A DNA stretch of 64,000 nucleotides from Paracoccus versutus (GTDB taxonomy: Bacteria; Pseudomonadota; Alphaproteobacteria; Rhodobacterales; Rhodobacteraceae), in contig NZ_JRKO01000005.1 of the NCBI RefSeq assembly GCF_000763885.1, positions 1 to 64,000 of the forward strand. Direction: 5' to 3'. Every line of letters begins with the position of its first letter. Within the stretch, counting starts at the first letter, position 1. A program made the position numbers and the translations under genes. This document shows positions 24,851 through 33,257 of this stretch, piece by piece. The notes under the pieces were generated by a model that had not been told where the DNA came from, searched no databases, and saw only the letters and a list, made by a program, of their open reading frames with translations.

Positions 24851-26035
24851 ATGGGGGATATTCCTCGCGACCAGCTTTCGGGCGCGCTGCGCCGGGGGGC
24901 GGTCAAGAAGCACGTGGCGGCGATCCATGTCTCGGGCAAGCTGACGCTGCTGCAGCGCAAGCTGTCGAACGTGCTGCTGCTCAATGCCTATGACACGCTG
25001 ATCAGCCGCGCGCGCCACCAGATCGACGCGCGCACGCTGTGCCTGATGATCGGCTACAACAGCAACGACATGGACACGCTGAAGCAGTCGCTGCGCGGCC
25101 TGGCCGAGACGGTCGCCGAATGGGACATGCTGGACGAAAAGGGCCAGCAGGAATGGGGGGTCAGCAGCCTCTTGAGCTATGCCAAGCTGAAGGGCGGGAT
25201 CTGCGAATACGCCTATTCCCCGGCCCTGGCGGAAAAGCTGCACGATCCCAAGGTCTTTGCGCTGATCAACCTGAACATCCAGCGCCGCTTCACCAGCGGG
25301 CACGCGCTGGCGCTTTACGAGAACTGCTATCGCTTCGTCAGGACCGGCTCGACCGGCTGGTGGCCCTTGGACCTGTTCCGGCGGCTGATGGGGGTCGAGG
25401 GCTCGGCCTATTACGAGACCTTCAAGCACCTGAACGCCAAGGTCATCAAGCCCGCCGTGGACGAGGTGAACCGCACCAGCAACATCCTGGTGACGCCCGA
25501 GACGCGCAAGCAGGGCAGGGTGGTGACGGAGATCCGCTTTCGCATCAAGGAAAACCCGCAGCTGGCGATCCTGGACATGGACGACGGCGAGGGGATGCGG
25601 CACGGCGCGGTCTATGCCCGGCTGCGCGGCCTGGGGGTCAGCGACCGGCTGGCGCGGCAATGGCTTTCGGCGCATGGCGAAGAGCAGGTGCTGGAAAAGC
25701 TGGATTATGTCGAGACGCGCAAGAACGTCAAAAGCAAGCTCGGCTACCTGACCGCGGCGCTGGAGGGGAATTTCGGCGCCGCGGCCGAGCGGGCAGGGGA
25801 GGCGGCCCCGAACCCGCGGGCCGAGCGGCTGCGCCGCATCCTGGACGCGGTCAAGGCCCGCACGCCCACCCAGCGCGATGCCGACAAGCGGCTGTTCCTG
25901 GCGCAGCTGTCCGATGCGCGCATGCGCGAGGATTTCGAAAAGCACGGCTGGATGTCGCCGCTGAACGCCATCCGCATCGCCGCCTTCTGGGAAGAGATGT
26001 CCCCCGGCCTGCTGGACGGGCTGGAAGAGGCCTGA
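24851..26035 (+). CDS. Replication initiator protein of a secondary replicon
   Basis: This 394-residue initiator is of the RepA/Rep_3-like type found on Burkholderia and Paracoccus secondary replicons. It contains VKKHVAAIHVSGKLTLLQRK, the MIGYNSNDMDTLKQSLRGLA helix-turn-helix region, GWWPLDLFRRLMG and FKHLNAKVIKPAVDEVN. Two winged-helix domains would bind the iterons upstream. I chose ATG 24851 behind AAGAAGGGCAGGGCG; the frame remains open upstream through the iterons but without motif support. Expression is probably autoregulated by iteron or inverted-repeat binding. Confidence 0.88.
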   Translation: MGDIPRDQLSGALRRGAVKKHVAAIHVSGKLTLLQRKLSNVLLLNAYDTLISRARHQIDARTLCLMIGYNSNDMDTLKQSLRGLAETVAEWDMLDEKGQQEWGVSSLLSYAKLKGGICEYAYSPALAEKLHDPKVFALINLNIQRRFTSGHALALYENCYRFVRTGSTGWWPLDLFRRLMGVEGSAYYETFKHLNAKVIKPAVDEVNRTSNILVTPETRKQGRVVTEIRFRIKENPQLAILDMDDGEGMRHGAVYARLRGLGVSDRLARQWLSAHGEEQVLEKLDYVETRKNVKSKLGYLTAALEGNFGAAAERAGEAAPNPRAERLRRILDAVKARTPTQRDADKRLFLAQLSDARMREDFEKHGWMSPLNAIRIAAFWEEMSPGLLDGLEEA

Positions 26036-26043
26036 GGGCGCGC

Positions 26044-26403
26044 CTAGTCCGGCAGCGCCTTGTCGCGATCCTGCGGCTGCCCGTCTTCCGCTGCCCGTTT
26101 CAGCCCGGCCAGCATGGCGGCGGCATGGGCGGCATAGGGGCCGATCCAGCGGTCCTGCAGCGCCTGGATCGGCAGCGCGTCGAGGTGGTTCCACCTTTCG
26201 CGGCCGCGGCGCTCGACCACGACCAGCCCGGCGGTTTCCAGCACCCGCAGGTGCTGCATGACCGTGCAGCGGTCCAGTTGCGGCAGCGCATCGCACAGCC
26301 CGCCGGTGGTCTGGGGGCCCGCCTTGAGCCGGTCGAGCAATTGCCGCCGCACCCGGTGCCCCAGCGCCTTGAACAGCGCGTCGTCCTGATCTTCAGTTGA
26401 CAT
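26044..26403 (-). CDS. ArsR-family winged-helix repressor
   Basis: This 119-residue regulator has the typical ArsR core (ALGHRVRRQLLDRLKAGPQT, CTVMQHLRVLETAGLVVVER). It has no cysteine metal-sensing cluster of the ArsR kind. It is paired divergently with an SRPBCC/AHSA1 protein, a common arrangement in which the repressor controls the neighbour. Its start codon lies inside the dyad at 26402-26421, so it should repress itself. Confidence 0.88.
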   Translation of the reverse strand: MSTEDQDDALFKALGHRVRRQLLDRLKAGPQTTGGLCDALPQLDRCTVMQHLRVLETAGLVVVERRGRERWNHLDALPIQALQDRWIGPYAAHAAAMLAGLKRAAEDGQPQDRDKALPD

Positions 26404-26421
26404 GTTATAATTTTATAACAT
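26402..26421. promoter_or_regulatory. Operator dyad between ArsR-type and SRPBCC genes
   Basis: ATGTTATAA-TT-TTATAACAT is an AT-rich inverted repeat with perfect 9-bp arms in otherwise GC-rich DNA. It overlaps the regulator's start codon, and is the likely ArsR-family binding site. Confidence 0.75.
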
Positions 26422-26465
26422 TATGGGATGCGGGGCAAGGAGGGCAGAACAAGGAGGATCGTCGC

Positions 26466-26912
26466 ATGGAACTGAAATTCACCGTCAGCGGCCGGATCGC
26501 CAAGCCGGTCGGCGAAGTGTTCGAGGCCGTGGTGAACCCCGGCAGCCTGTCGAAATTCTTCACCACCGGCGGCGCCAAAGGGCGGCTGGAGGCCGGGGCC
26601 GAGGTAAGCTGGGACTTCCACGATTTCCCCGGCGCCTTTCCGGTGCTGGTGCAGGAGGTGGTGCCCGACGAGCGCATCGTCCTGCAATGGGAGGCCGAGG
26701 GCGAGCCGCGCGTCTGGACCACCGTGACCATGACCTTTCACCCGCTGGAGGACGGGCGCACGCTGGTGCGGATCAGCGAATACGGCTGGCCCGAGACCGA
26801 GGCCGGGCTGAAGGGCTGCCTGGGCAATTGCGAGGGCTGGACCGGGATGCTTTGCGCGATGAAGGCCTGGCTGGAACACGGCATCACCCTGCGCGAAGGC
26901 TTCTACAAATAG
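26466..26912 (+). CDS. SRPBCC/AHSA1-domain protein
   Basis: This 148-residue protein has an AHSA1/SRPBCC fold. It starts MELKFTVSGRIAKPVGEVFE and has FTTGGAKGRLEAGAEVSWDF and a C-terminal helix NCEGWTGMLCAMKAWLEHG. These helix-grip proteins bind hydrophobic ligands in a central cavity. AAGGAGGATCGTCGC precedes the ATG. The partner ArsR-family gene diverges from it. Function beyond ligand binding is unknown. Confidence 0.88.
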   Translation: MELKFTVSGRIAKPVGEVFEAVVNPGSLSKFFTTGGAKGRLEAGAEVSWDFHDFPGAFPVLVQEVVPDERIVLQWEAEGEPRVWTTVTMTFHPLEDGRTLVRISEYGWPETEAGLKGCLGNCEGWTGMLCAMKAWLEHGITLREGFYK

Positions 26913-26916
26913 GCCG

Positions 26917-26941
26917 GGTGGCGGGTCTTTCCGCCGCCACC
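26917..26941 (+). terminator. Hairpin between the SRPBCC gene and acoR
   Basis: GGTGGCGG and CCGCCACC pair across a 9-base loop directly after the SRPBCC stop and 6 bp before the convergent acoR stop. It could terminate either transcript. Confidence 0.5.
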
Positions 26942-26946
26942 ACCGC

Positions 26947-28803
26947 CTAGCCTTGCCGGCGGTCCATCAGGCCGGCGCGGTGCAGCCTGCGGTAGAAGGT
27001 CGAGCGATCGACCCCGGCCAGCCGCGCCGCCGCCGACAGGTTGCCGCGGCATTGCCTGAGGCATTCCAGCAGCTCATGTTCCGATTGCCGGTCCGGCTGC
27101 CCCGCGGCGGCGGCGATATGGGCGGGCAGGTCGTCCGGCTGGACCGGGCGGCCTTCGCACAGGGCTGCGCAGAGTTCGCAGACGTTGATGATTTCCCGCA
27201 CGTTGCCTGGCCAGTCATGGGCCAGCAGCCGCTGCCTGGCGGGGGGCGTGAAGCCGATCCTTTCCTCGGTCGCGGCGGCGATGCGGTCGATCAGCCATTC
27301 CAGGTCGGCGCGGGCGCGCACCGGGGGCACGTCCAGCACCAGCCCGTTCAGGCGATAGAAGAGATCCTGGCGGAAGCTGCCCTCGGCCACCTGCGCCGCC
27401 AGGTCGCGATGCGAGGCCGAGATGACGCGGATGTCTACCGGCTCGACGCGGGTTCCACCGACGGGCAGCACCTCGTGCTCGGCCAGCACGCGCAGCAGCC
27501 GGCCCTGCAGGGGCAGGGACATGTCGCCGATCTCGTCCAGGAAAAGCGTGCCGCCGTTCGCCTGGTGGATCAGGCCCTTCTTGCCGCGCGCATGGGCGCC
27601 GGTGAAGGCGTTCGGGACATAGCCGAACAGTTCGGATTCGATCAGCGCCTCGGGCAGGGCGGCGCAGTTGATGGCCACGAAGGGGCCGCGCCGGCGCGAG
27701 GACTGGTGCATCGCGCGGGCGATGAATTCCTTGCCGGTCCCGGTCTCGCCGCGCAGGATCACGCTGATCTTGCGGTCCACCACCTTGGCGGCGCGCTCGG
27801 CCAGGCGCTGCATGGCGGGGTCGCCGCCGTGAATGGCAAGCAGCGGCGCGGGCAGGGCGACCGCGCCGGCGGGGCTGCGCGGCGGCGCCGTGGGCGGCAC
27901 GGCGCGGGCGAAGAGGATGCCGCCCGACTGCATCTCCAGCACGCCCTCGACCGGGGCCAGGGCCGCGGACAGCACCGGCAGATCCTCGAATTCATGGGCG
28001 AAGACCTCGCTGAAGGGGCGGCCGATCAGATCGCGGTTCACCAACTCATGCGCGTTATGGGTCATGCCGGTGATGCGGCCGTCCGCGCCGACCGCCACCG
28101 CCGCCATCGGGTCCACGTCCAGGAATTCGGGCGAGGGATGCAGCCGCAGGATCCAGTCCGAGCGGTGGTTGCAGACCAGGTTCGCCATCTCGATGCGGCG
28201 GGCGCAGGATTTCATCACCTCCAGCGTCAGCGCCTGGCTGATCTTGTCCTGCGGCGCGTGCAGGTGCGACAGGTCCAGCACGCCCATCAGGTTGCCCTGG
28301 GTGTCGTGGATCGGGACCGCCGTGCAGGACAGCGGCGTCAGCGTCACGTCGAAATGATCGCTGCGATGCACGGTGATGGCCCGGCCCGAGGCCAGGCAGG
28401 CGCCGACGCCGTTGGTGCCGACGTCGCGCTCGTGCCATTCCGAGCCGGTGATCAGCCCGGCATGGCGCAATTCGCGGTCCAGCTGCGCGTCGCCGATGGC
28501 GTCCACGGTCACGCCGCGCGCATTGGCCAGCAGCAGCACATAGCCCATCGAGTTGACCCGGCGATACAGATCCTCCATCCCGTGCCGGGCCGTGCGCAGC
28601 AGTTCCTCGGATTCCTGGCGGTGCTGGCGCAGCTCGCCCTGGGTGACGATGCGCGGTCCCAGGTGCCGGGTCGGGTCAAGCCGGTGTTCGTTCACGCAGC
28701 GCCGCCAGGACGCCAGAACATCCGCGTCGCGGCGCGAGGATTGCCCTTCGGCCGCGCGAAAGATTTCAAGGACATGCGTCCCCGTGTCCTGCATACCTCC
28801 CAT
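26947..28803 (-). CDS. acoR: AcoR-type sigma-54-dependent activator of acetoin catabolism
   Basis: This 618-residue enhancer-binding protein has an N-terminal GAF-type sensor (about 80-210), a PAS-like part (230-300), a sigma-54 AAA+ domain and a Fis-type HTH (GNLSAAARLAGVDRSTFYRR). Walker A is GETGTGKE (352-359) and Walker B GTLFLDEIGD (418-427). The sigma-54 contact loop reads NAFTGA at 398-403, not the usual GAFTGA. It follows the butanediol dehydrogenase gene, 78 bp apart, in the direction of the aco operon it should activate. GGAGG lies five bases before the ATG. Confidence 0.92.
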   Translation of the reverse strand: MGGMQDTGTHVLEIFRAAEGQSSRRDADVLASWRRCVNEHRLDPTRHLGPRIVTQGELRQHRQESEELLRTARHGMEDLYRRVNSMGYVLLLANARGVTVDAIGDAQLDRELRHAGLITGSEWHERDVGTNGVGACLASGRAITVHRSDHFDVTLTPLSCTAVPIHDTQGNLMGVLDLSHLHAPQDKISQALTLEVMKSCARRIEMANLVCNHRSDWILRLHPSPEFLDVDPMAAVAVGADGRITGMTHNAHELVNRDLIGRPFSEVFAHEFEDLPVLSAALAPVEGVLEMQSGGILFARAVPPTAPPRSPAGAVALPAPLLAIHGGDPAMQRLAERAAKVVDRKISVILRGETGTGKEFIARAMHQSSRRRGPFVAINCAALPEALIESELFGYVPNAFTGAHARGKKGLIHQANGGTLFLDEIGDMSLPLQGRLLRVLAEHEVLPVGGTRVEPVDIRVISASHRDLAAQVAEGSFRQDLFYRLNGLVLDVPPVRARADLEWLIDRIAAATEERIGFTPPARQRLLAHDWPGNVREIINVCELCAALCEGRPVQPDDLPAHIAAAAGQPDRQSEHELLECLRQCRGNLSAAARLAGVDRSTFYRRLHRAGLMDRRQG

Positions 28804-28881
28804 CGGCTCCTCCCAAAGCCCGGCGCGACGATAGCACGGCTTGGCCGCGCCGGGTGGAAAACTTTGTCGAGGCGGCAGGAC

Positions 28882-29955
28882 TCAGCGCGACAGGTCGATC
28901 AGGATCTTCAGCTGGGTGCCGGCGGGGTCCAGGAGCGCCTCGAACCCCTGGGCCACGGCCTGGTCCAGCGCGATGCGCCGGGTCACAACCCGCTTGGCCG
29001 GGATGGCGCCCGAGGCGATCAGCTCGATGGTGCGCGGCCAGCCATGGGTCGGATAGCACCACGAGCCGCGGATCTCGGCATCCTTGAAGGTCAGCTGGAA
29101 GAAATCCACGCTGCCCTTGCCGGGATGCAGCCCGGTCTGCACGATCACCCCCTGCTTGCGCACCGCGTCGAGGCAGGATTGCAGCGCGCGGTCGTTGCCG
29201 ACGCATTCCAGCGCCACGTCGCAGCCGATGCCGTCCTGTGTGCCGGCGCGCACCCGCTCGCCCACATCCTCGCGCGCCGGGTTGATGGCGACGACGCCGG
29301 GCACCACCTCGGCGGCGAGCGCCAGCCGCGTGTCGTTCACGTCCGACACGAACAGCCGCGTCGCGCCGAAGGCCCGCGCGGTCAGCAGCGCCAGGATGCC
29401 GATGGGGCCGGCGCCCGTGACCAGCACCGAGTTCCCCGCCGTGATCCGGCCGCGGTCGCAGGCATAGACGCAGACGGCGGTCGGCTCGACCAGCGCGGCC
29501 TCTTCGTCGGTCATGCCGTCGGGGATCTTCTCGACATTGTAGTCGTTGAGCAGCGCCATCTCGGCCATGCCGCCCGAGACCCAGGACAGCCCGACCAGCG
29601 CCAGGCTGCCCGAAAGGTTGTGCCAGCCGCGGTCGGCGAAATATTCGCCGCCGCGCGGCATGATCAGCGGCTGCACCGCCACCCGGTCGCCGGGCGCGAC
29701 CTTGGTCACGCCCTCGCCCACCGCCACGACCTCGCCGCCGAACTCGTGGCCCAGCACCTGCGGGCCATGGGCGCCGGAATAGGGATGCGGCTCGGTCGGG
29801 ATGAAGATCGGGCCCGAGGCATATTCATGCAGGTCGGTGCCGCAGATGCCGACATAGCGGTTTCGGATCAGCACCTGGCCGGGACCGGGCCGGGGCGGTT
29901 CGGGAATATCCTCGATCCGCAGATCCTTGGCGGCGTGGAAACGCAATGCTTTCAT
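28882..29955 (-). CDS. Zinc-dependent 2,3-butanediol dehydrogenase
   Basis: This 357-residue medium-chain dehydrogenase has catalytic zinc ligands in YVGICGTDLHEY and VLGHEFGGEV and the NAD-binding motif VLVTGAGPIGILALLTARAF. The long insertion ASGPIFIPTEPHPYSGAHGP is typical of (R,R)-butanediol dehydrogenases, which interconvert butanediol and acetoin. It lies last among the catabolic genes of the acetoin operon, feeding butanediol into acetoin cleavage. It lacks the structural-zinc four-cysteine loop, as usual in this subgroup. Confidence 0.88.
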   Translation of the reverse strand: MKALRFHAAKDLRIEDIPEPPRPGPGQVLIRNRYVGICGTDLHEYASGPIFIPTEPHPYSGAHGPQVLGHEFGGEVVAVGEGVTKVAPGDRVAVQPLIMPRGGEYFADRGWHNLSGSLALVGLSWVSGGMAEMALLNDYNVEKIPDGMTDEEAALVEPTAVCVYACDRGRITAGNSVLVTGAGPIGILALLTARAFGATRLFVSDVNDTRLALAAEVVPGVVAINPAREDVGERVRAGTQDGIGCDVALECVGNDRALQSCLDAVRKQGVIVQTGLHPGKGSVDFFQLTFKDAEIRGSWCYPTHGWPRTIELIASGAIPAKRVVTRRIALDQAVAQGFEALLDPAGTQLKILIDLSR

Positions 29956-29964
29956 GGGGATGCC

Positions 29965-30294
29965 TCACAATTCGTCATAGGCGGCCAGCGCCTTGGCGGC
30001 ATAGACCGTGCCCGGCCCGCCGGACATCTCGATGGCGATGGCCAGAACCTCGACGAACTCGTCGCGGCTGGCGCCATGGGACTTGGCCTCGGCGGTGTGG
30101 AAGATGATGCAATCCTCGCAGCCGCGCCCGACGGCGACGGCAAGGGCGATCATCTCCTTCATCGCCGGGCCGAGCTTGCCCTCGCGGTTCGCGGCGGCCA
30201 TCAGGCCGCGGAATGCGGACATGGTCTTGCCGTCGGCCTTGTAGAGCGCGGCGGCGCGGGCGTTCATCTCGGCCAGTTTCTGTTTCGCGCTCAT
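29965..30294 (-). CDS. Carboxymuconolactone decarboxylase (AhpD-like) family protein
   Basis: This 109-residue CMD-family protein carries the AhpD-like redox motif GRGCEDCIIFHTAEAKSHGA (CxxC followed by His). Such proteins handle peroxides or act as small decarboxylases. The ATG overlaps the upstream SDR stop (ATGA). Its role in acetoin metabolism is not known; co-expression suggests protection or an auxiliary step. Confidence 0.85.
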   Translation of the reverse strand: MSAKQKLAEMNARAAALYKADGKTMSAFRGLMAAANREGKLGPAMKEMIALAVAVGRGCEDCIIFHTAEAKSHGASRDEFVEVLAIAIEMSGGPGTVYAAKALAAYDEL

Positions 30295-31079
30295 AGCAGC
30301 ACCATGCCGCCGTCGACGACCAGGCTTTGCCCGGTCATGTAGTCCGACCCGGCCGAGGCGAGGAAGATCGAGACGCCCGCCAGATCCTCGGGGCGCGAGG
30401 GGCGGCCCAGCAGGATGTCGGCGGAAAAGCCCTCGAATGCCTCGTTGTCGCGGCTGGTCAGCCCCTCGTCCTTGAAGCCCTTGTCGATCAGCTTCCACAT
30501 GTCGGTGGCGACCACGCCGGGGCAGATGGCGTTGACGCAGATGCCGTGCTTGCCGAAGGCGCGGGCGGCGGCCTGGGTCAGCGCCACCACGGCGAACTTG
30601 CTGGCCGAGTAATGCGCCAGCGGCTCGTAGCCCTGCTTGCCGGCGATCGAGGTGGTGTTGACGATCTTGCCGCCGCCGCCCTGGGCGATGAACTGCTGTG
30701 CCGCCTCCTGGATGCCGATCAGCACGCCCATGGCGTTCACGTCCATGACGCGGTGCCAGTCCGCTTCGGTGATGTCGTTGAACGGCTTGACCTGCGCGAT
30801 GCCGGCATTGTTGAACATGGCGTCCAGCCGGCCATGTTCGGCGACGGTGCGGGCGATCAGCTCGCGCGTGCTGGCGCGGTCGGTCACATCGACGGCAAGG
30901 CCGATGGCCTGCCCGCCCGCGGCGCGGATCTCGGCGGCGGTGGCCTGGGCGGTATCGGCGGCGATGTCGGCGATCACCACGCGGGCGCCGGCCTGCGCCA
31001 GCCCCTCGGCGATCGAGCGGCCGATGCCGCGCCCCGAGCCGGTGACGATGATGCTGCGGCCCTCGACGGAATTGCTCAT
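30291..31079 (-). CDS. Short-chain dehydrogenase, acetoin/diacetyl reductase-like
   Basis: This 262-residue SDR has the nucleotide motif TGSGRGIGRSIA, NNAG and the catalytic YSASK. It is most like acetoin/diacetyl or sugar-alcohol reductases. Within the acetoin operon it most plausibly interconverts butanediol stereoisomers or diacetyl with acetoin, complementing the zinc dehydrogenase. It overlaps the CMD-family gene by four bases. Confidence 0.85.
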   Translation of the reverse strand: MSNSVEGRSIIVTGSGRGIGRSIAEGLAQAGARVVIADIAADTAQATAAEIRAAGGQAIGLAVDVTDRASTRELIARTVAEHGRLDAMFNNAGIAQVKPFNDITEADWHRVMDVNAMGVLIGIQEAAQQFIAQGGGGKIVNTTSIAGKQGYEPLAHYSASKFAVVALTQAAARAFGKHGICVNAICPGVVATDMWKLIDKGFKDEGLTSRDNEAFEGFSADILLGRPSRPEDLAGVSIFLASAGSDYMTGQSLVVDGGMVLL

Positions 31080-31130
31080 GTCTTTCCTCCCATTGCAAAG
31101 GGCCGCCCCGGATGCGGGGCGGCCGCCGGT

Positions 31131-32234
31131 TCAGGCGATGAAGTCGCGGATCAGGCGGTTCACCTCGGCCGATTGCTCCATCTGCACCATGTGGCCCGCA
31201 TCGGGGATCACGCTGACCTGGGCGCCGGGCAGCGCGGCGGCATGGGCGGCAGGGATGACGGCATCGGCCTCGCCCCAGATCACCTGCGCGGCCACGCCCG
31301 AGGCGGCCAGCGCCCCGGCGACCTGCTCGGCCTGGCGGCCCTGGCGGAACAGGTTCCCCGACAGCTCGGCCAGGAAGTCCGGCACGCCGTCCAGGCGCTT
31401 GTATTTCAGCAGGTCCTCGACCATGGCGCGGCTGACCAGGGACTGGTCGTTGAACAGATGCGCCAGCACCGGCTTGAGATCGCGCCGCCCGGTCGCCTGG
31501 ACGAAGCCGTCGATGTAACCGGCGTTGATCTCGGCGCCCAGGCCGGCCGGACAGATCAGCGTGACCGAGGCCGCGCGGTCGGGATGCCGGGCCGCCAGCG
31601 TGCCGGCGACCAGCCCGCCCATGGAATGGCCGGCCAGATGCGCCCGGCCGATGCCCAGGTGGTCCATGAAGGCGACGACGGTCGACACCATCAGGTCGAG
31701 CCCCGCCGGCCGCGCCGATTTCACCGACTGGCCATGGCCGGGCAGGTCCAGGGCATAGACGGGCGCGGTTTCCGCCAGCGCGTCGATGTTGAAGAGCCAG
31801 TTGTCCAGGTCGCCGCCGAAGCCGTGGATCAGGATCAGGGGCACGCCCTCGCCCGGCCGCTCGGCATAGCGGATGCGTCCCATGGGCAGGTCGGCGAACT
31901 GGTAGCCGGGGCCTTCCTCGCCCTCGTCGCCGCCGGCCGAGGGGGTCTGGTAGGCGGCGACATAGGCGTCGATCTGATCCTCGGGGACCGAGGGCGGCGC
32001 CATCACCGCCAGCAGCGCGCGCACCGGATAGGTCTCGCCCTCGACGCCGACGCGGCGGCGCAGGAGACCGCCGTCGGCGGCCTCGACCACATTGGCGATC
32101 TTGTCGGTCTCGACATCCATGATCTCGTCGCCGGGGCTGATCTCGGCGCCCTCGGCCACATGCCAGGCGGCCAGCTTGCCCTCTTTCATCGACAGGCCCC
32201 ATTTGGGCATCAGGATCGGGGTGATATCCGCCAT
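31131..32234 (-). CDS. acoC: AcoC, lipoyl-domain/alpha-beta-hydrolase E2 of the acetoin dehydrogenase complex
   Basis: This 367-residue fusion has an N-terminal lipoyl domain with the modified lysine in DVETDKIANVVEA. It is followed by an alpha/beta hydrolase domain (PLILIHGFGGDLDNW, nucleophile elbow LAGHSMGGLVAG, C-terminal DAGHMVQME). This architecture matches AcoC of acetoin-degrading bacteria, which transfers the acetyl group to CoA. It begins one base after the acoB stop (TGACATG). No lipoamide dehydrogenase gene is present locally, so E3 must come from elsewhere. Confidence 0.93.
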   Translation of the reverse strand: MADITPILMPKWGLSMKEGKLAAWHVAEGAEISPGDEIMDVETDKIANVVEAADGGLLRRRVGVEGETYPVRALLAVMAPPSVPEDQIDAYVAAYQTPSAGGDEGEEGPGYQFADLPMGRIRYAERPGEGVPLILIHGFGGDLDNWLFNIDALAETAPVYALDLPGHGQSVKSARPAGLDLMVSTVVAFMDHLGIGRAHLAGHSMGGLVAGTLAARHPDRAASVTLICPAGLGAEINAGYIDGFVQATGRRDLKPVLAHLFNDQSLVSRAMVEDLLKYKRLDGVPDFLAELSGNLFRQGRQAEQVAGALAASGVAAQVIWGEADAVIPAAHAAALPGAQVSVIPDAGHMVQMEQSAEVNRLIRDFIA

Positions 32235-32235
32235 G

Positions 32236-33243
32236 TCAGTTCTCCATCGTCTTGCGGACGGCCGCGGCGATGCGCTCGGCCGAGGGCACGTAGCTGTCCT
32301 CGAGCGAGGGCGAGAAGGGCACCGGCGCATGCGGCGGCGTCACCATCTGCACGGCGGCCTTGAGCGCGTCGAAGGCGTCCTGCGCCACGGTGGCGGCGAT
32401 GTCGGCGGCGATCGAGCAGCGCGGGTTCGCCTCGTCCACGCAGACCAGACGGCCGGTCGCCTCGACGCTTTCCAGCACCGTGTCCATGTCGATGGGCGAC
32501 AGCGTGCGCAGGTCGATCACCTCGACCTCCACGCCGTCCTTCTTCAGCAGCTCGGCGGCGTCCAGCGAGCGGCCGACCATCTGGCCATAGGTGACGATGG
32601 TGGCGTCGCCGCCCTCGCGGACGATGTTCGCCTCGCCGAAGGGGATGGCGTAGGGTTCCTCGGGCACATCCGCCGTGCTGGCGTAGAGGTTCTTGTGTTC
32701 GAGGAAGATCACCGGGTCGTTGTCCCGGATCGCCTGGATCAGCAGCCCCTTGCAGTCATAGGCGTTCGAGGGGCAGACGACCTTGAGGCCGGGGATATGC
32801 GTGAACAGCGGCGTCAGCATCTGGCTGTGCTGGGCGGCGGCGCGGAAACCGGCGCCGCACATGGCCCGGATCACCACCGGCGTTTCCGCCTTGCCGCCGA
32901 ACATGTAGCGGAACTTCGCCGCCTGGTTGAAGACCTGGTCCAGGCAGACGCCGATGAAATCGACGAACATCAGTTCCGCCACCGGCCGCAGCCCCGCCGT
33001 CGCCGCGCCGATGGCGGCGCCGACATAGGCGCTTTCCGACAGCGGCGTGTCGATCATCTGGTTCGGGTGCTTGGCGTAAAGCCCCTTGGAGATGCCCAGG
33101 ACGCCGCCCCAGGCGTCGTCCTCGCCCTGCGCGCCGGCGCCGCCGACAATGTCCTCGCCCATCATGATCACGGTGGGGTCGCGGGTCATCTCCTGATCCA
33201 GCGCCTCGTTCACCGCGTCCTTCATGCTGATGATGCGTGCCAT
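32236..33243 (-). CDS. acoB: AcoB, acetoin dehydrogenase E1 beta subunit
   Basis: This 335-residue transketolase-like beta subunit includes VIMMGEDIVGGAGAQGEDDA, DTPLSESAYVGAAIGAATAG and AELMFVDFIGVCLDQVFNQA. With AcoA it binds thiamine diphosphate and splits acetoin into acetaldehyde and an acetyl unit. It lies 14 bp after acoA and one base before acoC. It is of ordinary family length. Confidence 0.95.
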   Translation of the reverse strand: MARIISMKDAVNEALDQEMTRDPTVIMMGEDIVGGAGAQGEDDAWGGVLGISKGLYAKHPNQMIDTPLSESAYVGAAIGAATAGLRPVAELMFVDFIGVCLDQVFNQAAKFRYMFGGKAETPVVIRAMCGAGFRAAAQHSQMLTPLFTHIPGLKVVCPSNAYDCKGLLIQAIRDNDPVIFLEHKNLYASTADVPEEPYAIPFGEANIVREGGDATIVTYGQMVGRSLDAAELLKKDGVEVEVIDLRTLSPIDMDTVLESVEATGRLVCVDEANPRCSIAADIAATVAQDAFDALKAAVQMVTPPHAPVPFSPSLEDSYVPSAERIAAAVRKTMEN

Positions 33244-33257
33244 GTTCCGTCCCTCCC

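Noticed and set aside
26953..30342. Very long plus-strand frame opposite acoR and the butanediol dehydrogenase gene
   Set aside because: No domain is visible, and codon use is the mirror of the true minus-strand genes.
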